Assembly: GCA_037126765.1 (NCBI GenBank)
Contig: JBBCBC010000026.1
Span: 6,726,037-6,790,036, forward strand
Source: Stenogyne calaminthoides
Lineage: Eukaryota; Streptophyta; Magnoliopsida; Lamiales; Lamiaceae
Reading direction: 5' to 3'
Length of the DNA stretch: 64,000 nt
Positions 1 to 11,001 of this stretch are shown here, in pieces. The notes beneath the pieces are model-generated. The model was given only the letters and a program-made list of their open reading frames with translations. It was not told where the DNA came from and searched no databases. How positions within the stretch are numbered: the first letter of the stretch is position 1; every line of letters starts with the position of its first letter. The position numbers were made by a program, and so were the translations under genes.

Positions 1-890
1 TAATCCTATATTAATTCAAATAATAATCCAACAACATATCATGCATATAATTAATTCACGTAAATCCTACGATGCGAATTCTATGAGTTTACGTGAACGC
101 ATTACCTCTTGGGATGGATAAGTGATCCGGTGATTAGACTAACCAAAAAGAACTTCCCAAGTATTCCCTTAGTCCTTGTTCGACTATCCCGTTGGAAGGA
201 CACTTGTGAACAATTTAACAAAAGGAAAATAAATTATGTTGCACCACCTTTGTGGATTTACTAATTTTTTCAGCACATGGAATTGTACTTGGGAATGAAA
301 AAAGAGTCATCCCCTATTTATAGAGCATAGGTGGTCTAAATTTTGGGTAGAAAAAATAATGTGGGAAATTTTTTTCTTGATCTCCAAGAAATCTTGAATA
401 TATCTCTTATATTCTTTTTCCCATAATTATAATATTCCACAAAATCCCACCTACTTCTTTGTTATGGAGTAATTTTAAAAATTATAGGCAAGATTCCAAG
501 ATTTGGATCTTCTTGAATTTATGAGATATTCTTGTATTTCAAGAAATACATATCTTCCATAATATATTTTCAAGAAAATCAAGAAAATCTTTCTTGCCCT
601 TAATTATCCAAAATTTTCAAATTATCTTCATGAATAACCAAGTGGAGATTTCTTGAATTTAATGAGATAATCTTGTATTCCAAGAATACATATCTTACGT
701 GATCCGGTATCACTAAATTAACTACAATGTAACACGTCACGACTTATTGAGCAGTTATCACAAAAAATATATGTGACATTTGATAATATTTAAAGCATCG
801 AATGATAAACAATTTATTTCAAAGAATAAGTCCGAAATTCAGTTTTGATTATACAAAGTAAAAACATAATTTCGAAAGATAATCCCAACA
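1..890 (-). mobile_element. Ty1-copia LTR (minus orientation), cut by window edge
   Basis: Read on the minus strand the LTR begins at 890 with TGTTGGGATT, directly after a purine-rich tract, and runs down past base 1. The copia RNase H remnant lies just upstream on the same strand, so this is the 3' LTR of a minus-strand element. Its outer 600 bases occur again in inverted orientation at 1675-2273. The far end lies outside the window, so its full length is unknown. Confidence 0.75.
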
Positions 891-901
891 ATCTCCCACT
901 T
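891..901 (-). other. Polypurine tract of the copia element
   Basis: On the minus strand this reads AAGTGGGAGAT, immediately before the LTR TGTTGGG start. This is the usual plus-strand primer arrangement of plant copia elements. Confidence 0.65.
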
Positions 902-1074
902 ATACTCAAAGTCCCTTTTTAAGTATACTACAACATGTCTCGTGTAGTTCCTAATTAAATGACATCCAATGTCACCTCACGAACCTAATAATTTCTCCCA
1001 CTTATACTCAAAGCAGATTAGCAACGGTCTTGACACCCATTCCTTCCACATGTCTCTCGAATGTATTCGGAGGC

Positions 1075-1665
1075 GGACCCTTTATGAATGGATCTGCTGG
1101 GTTGTCTTCGACGCTATCTTTGCCACATCTATATCTCCTCTCTTAACGATATCTCGTATAAGATGGTATTTCCTTTCAATGTGTTTCTTTGGCTTTGTGG
1201 GCTCTTGGTTCCTTGAATTTTGCAATCGCTCGCGGCATTGTCCTGATAAATGATGATTCTGGCAAATTCGGACCACATTCAAGTCCACTAGGAAGTTCTT
1301 GAGCCAAACCACTTCTTTTTTGCCTCCATGCCTACATATTCGGCTTCTATGGTAGAATCTGCGACGCATTTCTGCTAGACGCTTCTCCATGTCACGGCTC
1401 CTCACCCCATGCAAAACACACTACCGGAGGTAGATTTTCTGGAGTCTATGTCTTATTGGAAATCCGAGTCCGTGTAGCCGATGGGGATTGGACTATCTGA
1501 CTGATAAATCAACATTCTATCCCGAGTTCTTTTCAGATACTTTAGAATGTTTTTAACTGCCGTCCAATGCTCTTTCCCCGAGTTACTTTGATATCTTGCC
1601 ACCACGCCAACGGCAAACCTAGATATCCGGTCTCGTACACAGCATTCCATAAGGAAATTTTCGAA
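1075..1665 (-). pseudogene. Copia RT/RNase H C-terminal fragment
   Basis: The minus strand encodes the end of a copia polyprotein in several frames. From 1665 to 1453 it reads the RT-RNase H connection (FAVGVVARYQS, then EHWTAVKNILKYLKRT and the start of an RNase H 'YTDSDFQ' motif). From about 1320 to 1082 it reads the RNase H tail (VWLKNFLVDLNVV, KHIERKYHLIRDIV, DVAKIAS). The frame changes between the two blocks and the 'D-N' part of the fold is scrambled, so it is not functional. The family normally performs reverse transcription of element RNA. Everything upstream (gag, protease, integrase, RT core) is missing and is replaced at about 1670 by an inverted LTR copy. Confidence 0.8.
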
Positions 1666-1674
1666 AATCTTGAA

Positions 1675-2273
1675 ATATAGAGGGCAAGAAAGATTTTCTT
1701 GATTTTCTTGAAAAGATATTATAGAAGATATGTATTTCTTGAAATACAAGAATATCTCATAAATTCAAGAAGATCCAAATCTTGGAATCTTGTTACTCCT
1801 ATTTTTCGAAATATACTCCATAACAAAGAGTAGGTGGAATTTTGTGGAATATTATAATTATGGGAAAAAGAATATAAGAGATATATTCAAAATTTCTTGA
1901 AGATCAAGAAAAGATTTTCCCACATTATTTTTGCCCAAAATTTTCGACCACTTATGCTCTATAAATAGGGGATGACCCTTTCATTCCCAAGTACAATTCC
2001 ATGTGCTGGAAAAATTAGTAAATCCACAAAGGTGGTGCAACATAATTTATTTTCCTTTTGTTAATTATTCGCAAGTGTCCTACCACCGGATAGTCGAGCA
2101 AGGATTAAGGGAATACTTGGGAAGTTCTTTTGGCGAGTCTAATCAGTCAGACCGTTGCCATCTCAAGAGGTACGTTCACGTAAACACGTAGAATTTCACA
2201 TGCGTAGGATTTACGTGAATTAATTATATGCATGATATGTTGTTGGATTATTATTTGAATTAATATAGGATTA
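1675..2273 (+). repeat. Inverted copy of the copia LTR (fold-back arm)
   Basis: This stretch matches the reverse complement of bases 1 to about 603 with scattered substitutions. It starts abruptly where the copia coding remnant ends. It contains an LTR-like TATA segment (TATAAATAGG near 1960). With 1-603 it forms a roughly 600-bp inverted repeat around a 1.07-kb core. Confidence 0.8.
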
Positions 2274-2354
2274 ATTCATACTAGTAATAATTATAAGAAT
2301 TAAATTTGTATTTAAATATTCACCCCGAATAGATCTGTGCAACTTATTCCCCAA

Positions 2355-3760
2355 CACATTGTTGGTAGCTGAAAATTCAAAGGTGATAGCGTTCTGAAAA
2401 GTAGTACCATCCCCGCTAATCGATTACTACACGCTCTCTTGATTTGTTTCTTTGTGGCGGATCCATCCACATACATCTCCCAAGGGACACCGTTGCTTCC
2501 GCTGGTTTCTGGCGGAAAGGTTAGCTCGACGATGAAATCGGCCAGAGCTTGTGCTTTAATAATGCGGTCGCGGTGCATAAGTTACACCATCTTGCCCGAC
2601 TTTGATTGCCCATTTGAGGCAACGCCCGTGGTGTCGGTCGGTCGAATGTTCGGAGGAAATAACGAGGTGAGAACCGACCGATGGTCAAAAAAGTATGGCC
2701 TCAATTTTCTTACACTCATGACCAATGCGTAAGCCAATTTCTCCATCCGGGGATATCTTTGCTCAGTCTCGCTGAGAGTCTGACTTACAAAATATATGGG
2801 GAGGTGGGATTGACCTTACCCTTCGCCGACGAGAACAACACTCGAGTTTTACGAGGAGGCCAATCTGAAAAGTTTCTCCCACAGGACCCGATTTGGCTAA
2901 GATCCCGACATCAGCCAGGTACCTTGATTTTATCGAAGGCTTCCTGACCTTCCGCAGTCCATTCAAATTTCGATCTCCGTCGGATCGTATCAAACATGGG
3001 CTTGCACTTATCCCCCATTCGGAGATGAACCTATTCAACGCAGTTTAGGCATCCCATCCAACTTTTGGGCTTCCTTGGATTCGCGGTGCCCCCCATCTAA
3101 AATTGCTTTCGTATCTTGGGCATGGTTAGCCTCAATCCCTCGCTTGCTAACCAAATGACCCAGAAATTTTCCCGACTCAACCCCAAAATTACACTTTTTT
3201 GGATTGAGCTTCATGTTAAATCTCCTGAGCACCTCGAAGGTTTGCGCGAGATGCATCAGGTGATCCTCCTTTCGCAAGCTTTTGACGACGATGTCATCCA
3301 CATATACTTCCACCGACTTGCCAATTTGATCGGCAAACATGTGATTGACCAGTCTTTGGTATGTTGCCCCAGCATTCTTCAAGCCAAATGACATTCTTTT
3401 CCAACAATACATATTCTTTTCGGTCAAGAAAGATGTATGTTGTCGTTCGGTTTTGTGCATGGCTATCTGATGATATCCAGGAAACGCATCCATGAACGAC
3501 TTCATTTCGTGGCCCGCTGTGTTGTCGATTAAATGGTCAATGTGTGGCATTGTGAAGAAATCTTTCGGACATGCCTCATTGAGGTCGGTGAAGTCGATAC
3601 AAAGTCGCCAAGTCCGTTTGACTTTTTTATGAGCCGCGACATTGGCCACCCATCGAAATTTGATCCGCTTGCATGATCAAGTCATTTTCTAACACTTCTT
3701 CACTTCTTCCATGAGGGTCGATACTTTTACGGGCGAACTTCCTTCTTTTTTTGGGCTATG
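2355..3760 (-). pseudogene. Ty3-gypsy (Tat-like) reverse transcriptase-RNase H
   Basis: From 3649 to 3035 the minus strand has a long open RT block with LCIDFTDLNEACPKD, FMDAFPGYHQIAM, FGLKNAGATYQRLVN and the catalytic YVDDIVVKS. It is followed by the KFLGHLVSKRGIEAN motif typical of Tat-type plant gypsy elements. From 3034 to 2763 a frameshifted connection region follows, and from 2578 to about 2355 an RNase H start (KAQALADFIVE, MYVDGSA). Similarity stops near 2355, so the rest of RNase H and the whole integrase are gone. Frame breaks at about 3035 and 2700 and a fragmented N-terminus make it non-functional. It belongs with the gag remnant and LTR at higher coordinates. Confidence 0.85.
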
Positions 3761-3971
3761 GGTCGCTTTGTCGGGTCTATGTGGAGTCGGTGGCATGCGA
3801 TATCTGGATCAATTCCCACCATATCCTTGTGTGACCAAGCGAAAATGTCAAGATTCTTTTTCAAGAAATCAATCACATCCAACCTAAGGTCGTTTGGGGA
3901 TTACGGACCCGATAATAACCTCCGCTCGGCGAAGTTAGATCTACTTAGATCTTTTAGAGCTCTTCCTTGAT

Positions 3972-4430
3972 TCAAATCGGGGGTCCTTCAACTCTTGGAT
4001 CATCTATCTCCTCTTCAGGCACAAATTCCTCTGGCCCAGGTCCTACCCTTGGGTCAAAATCCTCACGTTTCCTCTTGGTTGTCGTTACAGTGGTTAATTT
4101 ATCACTGCCCTCTTCATTATCCAACATCATTACTTGATGATTTGGTGCATGCGTTGAATTGAAATAAGACACAGAGTAAAGCAAACATCCTCTAGCATCA
4201 ACTTGGTCACCCTTTATGGTGCCAACAGTCCCACGTTTGGTGGGAAATTTTACACAGAAGTAGTAAGTAGAGGTCGCAGCCTCAAATTCATGCTCAAAAG
4301 GCCTTCCGAGAGAGCCATTATATGTACTCGGGAGGTCGATTACAAGGAAATCTAGAAGCCTTGTGTTCCTAACTTTTTCATCAATGGTGGATACCAGTTC
4401 CACCGACAGACGGATCATTCTAGAAATTTG
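3972..4430 (-). pseudogene. Gypsy protease/RT linker fragment
   Basis: The minus strand is open for 148 codons and contains LDFLVIDLPSTYNGSLGRP, then STYYFCVKFPT and GTIKGDQVDARGCL. In Tat-type gypsy elements these follow the aspartic protease and lead into RT. The catalytic D-[ST]-G of the protease would lie just upstream (above 4418) and is not seen in this frame. The C-terminal third is acidic (EEFVPEEEIDDPRVEG), as usual for this linker. It is the remains of the same element as its neighbours. Confidence 0.75.
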
Positions 4431-6400
4431 AATAGTTGCATTCCCAAAACCCTTTCTTTGTGTGGTGGTCGTAGGGGGTGATGTCGTCTAGTAGTCACCG
4501 AGTTGATCCAGGTCTTTTTGAGCAGAATGTTGCAAAAAGCCCGCCATCGACTAACGAAAGTGACAATCGTAGTCCCCATGATATTTGCCTTGATGACCCG
4601 ATGGGCGGCGTTGGGATGACTATGCGGCTTTATCAACCTCCCGAACTCAATCTTGTTGGTCTCTTGCTCACTGACAAGCATGGGAAGGACCATCTTTCGG
4701 CGTTCTCCATTTCCACGACTTGACCTTCATGCGCCCGTTTTGATATTGTTCTTTGGGAGAGCCCCGATTGTGGCCATAGGTGATATGGCATGGATGACTC
4801 GACCTCCGGCACCCTCGGGCATTGGAAGTCTTGGGGAGCTCGCCACGAGCTCCTCCACGAAAAGGGTCCCCCAGGTTGGTTCCCTTGTTGGCCATTCGGT
4901 CGCGTCGACCATTGGTGGGGGTTTTTGACAAACTCATTCAAAGTCCATCCTCATAAAGCTTCCACATTGCTTTAAAGGTCCTGCACTCACTAGTATAATG
5001 CTTCGTTACGGGCTTGATAGTTCTGAAATTTGTGGGGATTACGCTTCTTTTTTCTCTTTCATCGGGCGAGGAGCGTGCAACATGTCCCTTCCTTGGATCT
5101 GGGTGAATATATGGCCGGGAGTCATACCCAACACTTCCATGAGCTTTACCGGAATGGACTCTTCAAACGGCTTGAGGCTCCCGGGTTCCTTGTAATGGCC
5201 CCGAGTTTTCTTGGAACCTTTCTTCGGTTCAGCGACCTCCTAAGTCTCTGAAAGCCTTGATTTGAGGAGTTCCATGGTATGGATGATGTCGCTAACGCGT
5301 CGATAGAAGTCGGCGTAGCTTGTTGGGAAGTCGGTAGTCATGCGCCGCCATAACTTGGTTCCCTTTCGGAGGCCAGTGACGACACCCATTATTTTGGCCT
5401 CGTCCCCAATGGGTTCGCCTTCCATAATGACTTGATCGACCCTCTCGATGTAGGATCGATCTGATTCAACCTTCTCTTGACAGAGATTCATGAGGCGCTG
5501 TTTGGTCGCAGGCCGGGGCACCATGGCGGTGTAGTGGGTTAGGAATGACCGGGATAATTGCTCAAAAATGTCGACCAAAAAAGCGGCCCAAAAAGTGTAC
5601 CATTTATGGGCACAGTGGCTTCAGTCAAGGAGAATAACACGCCGTTGCATCCGTCGTCCCCATGGAGGCCATATACGAATTGTATTTGGCCACATGGACC
5701 TTGGGATCGGTACTACCATTGTAACGGTCTAAAGGTTGTGATCTTGATTTTTCTCTCGGGTAGGTGCGGAGTAACCATCGTTCGGGGAGGAATCCGGTAT
5801 AAGCGAGGTCATCGCTCCGTGGCGAGAACCATTTTGGTTCCCCACCTTTTCAACAAGCTGTTGGGCCCGATTACAGCTAAAGGCCGCGACCTTAATGTCG
5901 CGTGATGTCCCTATCGTGTGTCCTTGGCCTTGATGGATTATTGAACCATCACGGATGTTGTCATGATGTAGGCTCAAAGCCATAGCGAGATCTTGTTCCA
6001 TCTGTTCCGCTTTACGCTGTTGAGAGTGGGCCTCATCACCATCCTCCACCCGTGCCTTCCGGGCGGCCTGTCTTCCTAAACGGGTGAACACATTGTTCGA
6101 CGCCGGCCGGCCTTTCCGTGCGGATGAGTCCGGATGATGGTATGCTTGGCCGCTTTGTATGCCAGTTGCCCCGTGGATCGTCCTTTTGAGGCCATGACTG
6201 CCTTGCCCTTGGATGGCCCGGCATCATGAACAGTCTTTTGGACGGGGTTTGTTCCCCCTCGCCTTCCATGAATAGACGCTTCTTGTTAAGAATGACCATG
6301 ACCACCTTGGCGTCCTTCGGGGTCTGGACCAAATTCCACCAATCAGGTGAGCCAGCAAGGGCGTCCGATGATAATCTGGTGGGAACTTCTGCGATCTTTG
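4431..6400 (-). pseudogene. Gypsy gag remnant
   Basis: Scattered minus-strand frames carry gag similarity. The clearest, 5578-5240, is a retrotransposon gag domain (FEQLSRSFLTHYTAMVPRPA, LMNLCQEKVESDRSYIERVD, IMGVVTGLRKGT). Further blocks lie at 6332-5729 (N-terminal, hydrophilic) and 4941-4633 (HEGQVVEMENAE region). Gag forms the particle in which the element's RNA is copied. At least four frame changes break it. Its order (gag nearest the LTR, then protease, then RT) agrees with one minus-strand element. Confidence 0.7.
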
Positions 6401-6540
6401 CAACACCATCGCGTTAAATCCATTTAATTGAATAATGGAGTGTTTTCTTGGTTGATTGTCATTGCTCTTTCGTTTAGAAAAGGGGTGGGCTTTTCTCAGA
6501 ATTGGATTAATTTCTCAAGAAAAAGATTGGTTTTCCCACA

Positions 6541-6550
6541 GACGGCGCCA
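6541..6550 (-). other. Primer-binding site of the gypsy element
   Basis: The minus strand reads TGGCGCCGTC two bases after the LTR end. The first nine bases fit the complement of the 3' end of plant tRNA-Asp, the usual primer of such elements. The segment leads into a Tat-type CTGTGGGAA context. Confidence 0.7.
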
Positions 6551-6552
6551 AT

Positions 6553-7193
6553 TGTTTGGACTAGATAAAATTAACTAGTTAAGCAATGAATTTTTGTATG
6601 ATTGAGCTAAGTATTGAACGTGAAAAACAAGAAAAACATGAAGAATTGGTGACCCGATTCGTCTTTTGAATCAGACTACGTCCGGGGGCTCCAAGCCAGG
6701 TATGAATGTATATTATTTATGCCTAGAATGCTAAGATGTTCCACCTTTTTCATGTGACATCTTATGTCTATTTATACTTGCTATTCCGCCTTGTGAAATT
6801 TGGATTTTACATAAGGAAAACTACACTCTTCACGCCTTCAATCTACGCAAATCGCTTTGTCCTATGGCTTGATTGGAGATCCCTCTTTAATGGGAGTGGA
6901 TTGGGGAATGGAATTTCCCAATGGATTGACCGAACTTATCGGACGACATTCTTGATTTAGCTTTTAAGTGTCTTTAATACCATTCAAGTCGTGTTTCGAC
7001 TTGAAAGGTATTGGCTTGTCACCGATGTGCGGCTTCCGATCTCTAAGTGAGGTCATCGTACGAGTTGCTCTCTTCTGCGACTTGGGGGTCTTTATTCCAA
7101 AGATTCTCTTTTTGGTTGTGCATTGATGTAGGCCAGCTCCTTTCTTCTTTACTTATATAATTTGATGGAAGTGGTTTATTTCATGCCACAACA
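6553..7193 (-). mobile_element. 5' LTR of the gypsy (Tat-like) element
   Basis: On the minus strand it begins TGTTGTGGCATG at 7193 and ends CTAGTCCAAACA at 6553, a 641-bp LTR with TG...CA ends and short TGTT/AACA inverted termini. It sits two bases from the primer-binding site. No matching 3' LTR is seen in the window, because the element is broken off at about 2355. Confidence 0.75.
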
Positions 7194-7225
7194 GACGAAA
7201 TTCGCCAAAATGATGTGAAGGTTAT

Positions 7226-7912
7226 ATGTCACATAATAATTATTATTATTTTATAATTAATGATAGTTATTTTGTTGATAGTACTATGCAAAATTCGCGC
7301 TATCGCTTAAAGATTTTTGGCCACACCCGAACAGCTAATAATTTTGAGCTCAATTATTTGGTGGCAAGCAAACGACGATTAGATGAAGGGGAGCGTTTAT
7401 GCTCGATAAGAGAGTGTTCCCATAATTGGTCCTTAAGGACAAGGACGATCTTGAATGGGAAGGGAATGATGCGAACTAGAGTTTTTGGACCCAATAATAC
7501 GTGCAAGATTATATGGCAAGGAATTGTCCTACTTCTGCGACTAAAGTTAGTGGGCAAGATTTTTCAAGATATATTTCAAGATTTGACAAGATTCACAAGG
7601 AAGATCAAGATTATCATATATTTAGTGTTTTTATTTATTTAATAGGTTAGATTTCGTTTTTATCCTTTAATTTTCGTTCAAGTATATCACTTCTAGATTT
7701 AGGGTGAGATTTGATCCTTTTTGGAGCAGATTTGGTCCTGTTTTTGTCCTATAAATACTAGGGACGTTTTTCTTTGTTTTTTAAGCATAAAATTAATAAA
7801 AAAACCCTTGGCAATTTTGTCAAAACCTAATTGTTTCTTGCCAACCTGAGTTGGTGCAACAATTATTATTGTTCTTTGCATATTATTTGTGTTTTGCGAT
7901 CGCGGTTCTCGC
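7226..7912 (+). mobile_element. Probable truncated LTR or other retroelement end
   Basis: No gene is recognised here. A TATA segment (TATAAATACT near 7752) is followed by an AATAAA-like stretch near 7796 and a T-rich, low-coding tail. The block abuts the resistance-gene remnant at about 7912 and interrupts it. This layout resembles an LTR promoter and polyadenylation region in plus orientation, but no primer site or second copy is seen. A 138-codon open frame at 7226-7642 has no recognisable domain. Confidence 0.35.
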
Positions 7913-8276
7913 CAGGCATCAATAACACCCATTCTCACATGTGATGATAACTCATTTTCCTCCATCTCATCCTCAAATCTCATATGGAGTTTCTCAATGT
8001 GTATCTTATTTCTCATTCTTGCTTTTCGGGCTTCCTCAACTACTTCTTCACAATCATCGTCAACTGCTAATACGATCGTTAAATTTAGAGCTCCACTAAG
8101 ATGGTTTAAGTTCTTCAATAACCCAAATTTTTTCCAGCCATTTCCCCCTCTGAATTCAAACAGAGATCGAATACTAGTTAACTGAGCGAAACCTTCAGAA
8201 AGTTTACATCGACTTGGACAATAAAAGATTTCTAGATCTTGCAAACCGCATATGCTCTCTGGCAACTCAAGGGACG
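7912..8276 (-). pseudogene. C-terminal LRR piece of the CC-NB-LRR pseudogene
   Basis: The minus strand reads PESICGLQDLEIFYC and SEGFAQLTSIRSL, then a GLLKNLNHLSGALNLTI motif and a charged tail (EEARKARMRNKIHIEKLHM). This pattern is typical of the distal LRRs of CC-NB-LRR (RGA-type) immune receptors. It continues the receptor at 13295-15366, from which it is separated by the copia insertion. Bases 8272-8276 are the left copy of the 5-bp target duplication. At about 7912 similarity ends where LTR-like DNA begins, so the true C-terminus is lost. Confidence 0.8.
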
Positions 8277-8520
8277 TCTTAGAGTATTAGTCAAGTCAAA
8301 GGTAGTCAAACTGAAGTAATTCAGTCTTTAGTGTAACTAATACTTTTATTCTTTGTAAGTGATACCTTTCCTAGTATATAAAGGAAAGATTCACCCTTCT
8401 TTCATTCATTCGGTTATTCTACAAACTTCTGTAACAAACTTAGATTCTCCTTATCAATCTAAATTCATCTTCTTCTTCAATTGATTTGGAAGATGGAGTT
8501 TCTTTCATAAGATTTCTACA
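8277..8520 (+). repeat. 5' LTR of the copia element
   Basis: It starts TCTTAGAGTATTAG and ends GATTTCTACA. A TATA box (TATATAAA at 8375-8382) lies mid-LTR. The 5' end is TC rather than the canonical TG, and the 3' LTR shows the same, so the change predates this insertion or is family-specific. Confidence 0.95.
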
Positions 8521-8530
8521 TGGTATCAGT
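8521..8530 (+). other. Primer-binding site (initiator tRNA-Met type)
   Basis: The sequence TGGTATCAG directly follows the LTR. It is the complement of the 3' end of initiator tRNA-Met used by plant copia elements. Only the first nine bases match the usual TGGTATCAGAGC. Confidence 0.85.
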
Positions 8531-8678
8531 TAGTCACGGTATTCAATTTGATTCTGATTGAATTCGCTTTCCGTTTCTCAAATCGCTTTTCTTTTGCGAT
8601 TTTCCAATTTTGTTCTTTGTTTATCGAAGATTTCTTGCGTCTATCGCTTTCTTGTTGTGTTTATCACATTTCTTGAGT

Positions 8679-10472
8679 ATGGCTACCGATCCGAATTCCT
8701 TGAATCCGCTTCTCAATCCGTTGTTGCCGCTAGCTCTACATCCGAACGACAATCCGACAATTTCGATCGTTCAGGATCCCCTAGTTGGCCCTAATTTCGT
8801 TTCCTGGAGCCATGCAGTGAAGAGAGGACTCAGTGTCAAAAATAAATTGCCACTGATTGATGGATCATTAGTTCCTCCGAGCGAGACAGAGGATCGCGTG
8901 ATACATGCCGCGTGGGTACGGGCAAATGATTTGGTCCTCACTTGGATTTTAAACTCCATTCACGCGGATATTAAGCGCACCCTGGACTATTTCACGGTTG
9001 CGAAAGAGGTATGGGACGAGCTCCATACTAGGTATGACTGTTCTGACCTTACTCGCGTTTTTCAGCTTGAAAAATCGCTTGGTGCATTGTCTAAAGGGTC
9101 TCAATCGATGGTTACATATTATAATCATTTCAAGTCTATCTGGGATGAGTATTTGAACCATAGACCTGCTCTTAAATGTGGTTGTGGGGCTATGAATGCA
9201 TGTGTTTGTGAATTGCCTCAGAAATTGAGTAAAACGCAAGAAAATGATGCTTCTATTAAGTTTTTGTGTGGTCTGGATGAATCTTATGCATCCATTAGGA
9301 GTCAATTTTTGCTACAAGCCCCATTCCCCCCATTATCCAAGATTTACTCTCTTTTATTGCAAGAAGAGTCTCAGAGGTCATTGAATTATGCTTCTAGTGA
9401 TGGTGTTATAGCTGATTTTGTGGCAATGCTTGCCAAGAATGCTAAATTTTACAAGAATGGAAAGAAACCATTGAAATGCTCTCATTGTGAAGGTCCTGGT
9501 CATACTATAGATAGGTGCTTCCGGATTATTGGTTATCCCCCTGGATGGAGAGGTCCTAGAGAGCCTGTGTCTAAGCCTAAGAATGACACTTCTGTGAATG
9601 CAATGGTGAAGTCTCCTCCTGTTGAGGCTGTGTCTAGTCCATTGTTTAATCAAGAGATGTTTGAGATGTTTGAGAAGTTTCTTGAGTTCACTAAGAAGAC
9701 TGAGAACACATATTCTGCTGCTGGTGCTATTGTTTATCCCTCTGCACAGAATGCTGTGAATCCTTCTGCACAGCCTTCAGGTATTCCTCTTTGTTGCAAT
9801 TCTATCACTAATGGTATTTCTACATGGATAGTTGATACTGGTGCTACAGATCACATGATTTTTTATCCTTCAGATGTTAAAATCAAGCTTCCAAACAATG
9901 CTTTAGTGGTAGCCACCTTTTCTGGAGATGTGAAACTGAATGATGATTTGGTTTTACATAATGTTCTATATGTGCCTGGTTTTTGTTTCAATTTATTATC
10001 CATTTCTCAACTAACAAAGACTTCTAACTATTTTGCAAGTTTCTTGTTCTCACATTGTATTTTTCAGGACAATATGAGCAAGAAAGTGATTGGTTTTGCT
10101 GAGCAACAAGGTGGATTATACTTCTTGAAAGCTGCAATACCTGTATCTCACTATAAGTCTGTGAATTTCAGTTCAAAGTCGGTTAGTCTTGAGGATTGGC
10201 ACACTAGGTTAGGCCATATTTCTTTTCAGAATTTGTCTCATATAAAGAACATTGATGTTACTTCAAGACAATTGAATAAAATTTGTGAGGTGTGTCCTTT
10301 AGCAAAGCAGAAGAGAACAGTTTTTCCTATTAGCCAAAGCATTTCCTCTGCATGTTTTGATATGATTCATTGTGATATATGGGGCCCCTTTTCTATTGAA
10401 TCTCATGGTGGTTTTAATTTTTTTCTCACAATAGTAGATGAAATGTACATGGATCTATTTGTTGAAAAATAA
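8679..10472 (+). pseudogene. Copia gag-protease-integrase N-terminal part
   Basis: The natural start is the ATG at 8679 (MATDPNSLNP). Domains in order: a UBN2-type gag (PLVGPNFVSWSHAVKRGL, WILNSIHADI, QLEKSLGALS); a zinc knuckle CSHCEGPGHTIDRC at about 9478; the aspartic protease motif WIVDTGATDHM at about 9823; the integrase zinc domain (WHTRLGHIS ... CEVCPLAKQ) at about 10197-10310; and the start of the integrase core (DMIHCDIWGPF). The frame then breaks at about 10440, where the IVDDHSR region is shortened and shifts frame. Products would package element RNA, cleave the polyprotein and insert the cDNA. The break makes the polyprotein incomplete. Confidence 0.9.
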
Positions 10473-10992
10473 GTCTACTGTGAGGTCTTCTTTGGAGAAG
10501 TTTTATAACATGGTCCTTACTCAGTTTAAAGTTAAAATAAAGGTGATTAGAAGTGATAATGATTGTGAGTTTTTGTTAACTGACTTTTATCATACTTTGG
10601 GAATTCTACATCAGATTTCTTGTGTAGAAACTCCCCAACAAAATGGCATTGTGGAAAGGAAACATCAACATCTCTTACAAGTTGCTAGATCTTTATTATT
10701 TCAATCTGGTTTGCCATTGAAATATTGGAATTATTGTGTGTTAACTGCTGCTCACCTTATAAATAGAACTCCTTCTACTGTTCTAAATCACAAAACCCCT
10801 TATGAAATGTTGTATAATAAGATACCTGATTATTCACATCTCAGAAATTTTGGAAGTTTGTGTTTTGCTTCTACTTTGTCTGCTCACAGGCAGAAATTTG
10901 ATCCAAGGGCTATGAAGTGTGTTTTATTGGGATATCCCTTAGGTACTAAAGGTTATAGATTGTTGAGTCTCACTACTGGGAAAGTTTTTAAC
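10438..10992 (+). pseudogene. Copia integrase core, continuation
   Basis: After the break the integrase continues (CTWIYLLKNKS, VIRSDNDCEF, ETPQQNGIVERKHQHLL, KYWNYCVLTAAHLINRTPS). The second catalytic D is in IRSDN and the catalytic glutamate is in GIVERKH, so the active-site residues beyond the deletion survive. An in-frame TGA at 10993-10995 stops it, just before RDVKFYENV, where related elements read through. A single base change would explain the stop. Confidence 0.9.
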
Positions 10993-11001
10993 TGAAGGGA
11001 T

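Noticed and set aside
969..1414. Open frames over the copia fragment as genes
   Set aside because: The plus-strand frame is the shadow of RNase H on the minus strand.
7226..7642. 138-codon open frame as a gene
   Set aside because: Low-complexity Ile/Phe/Lys-rich translation with no domain, lying in LTR-like sequence.
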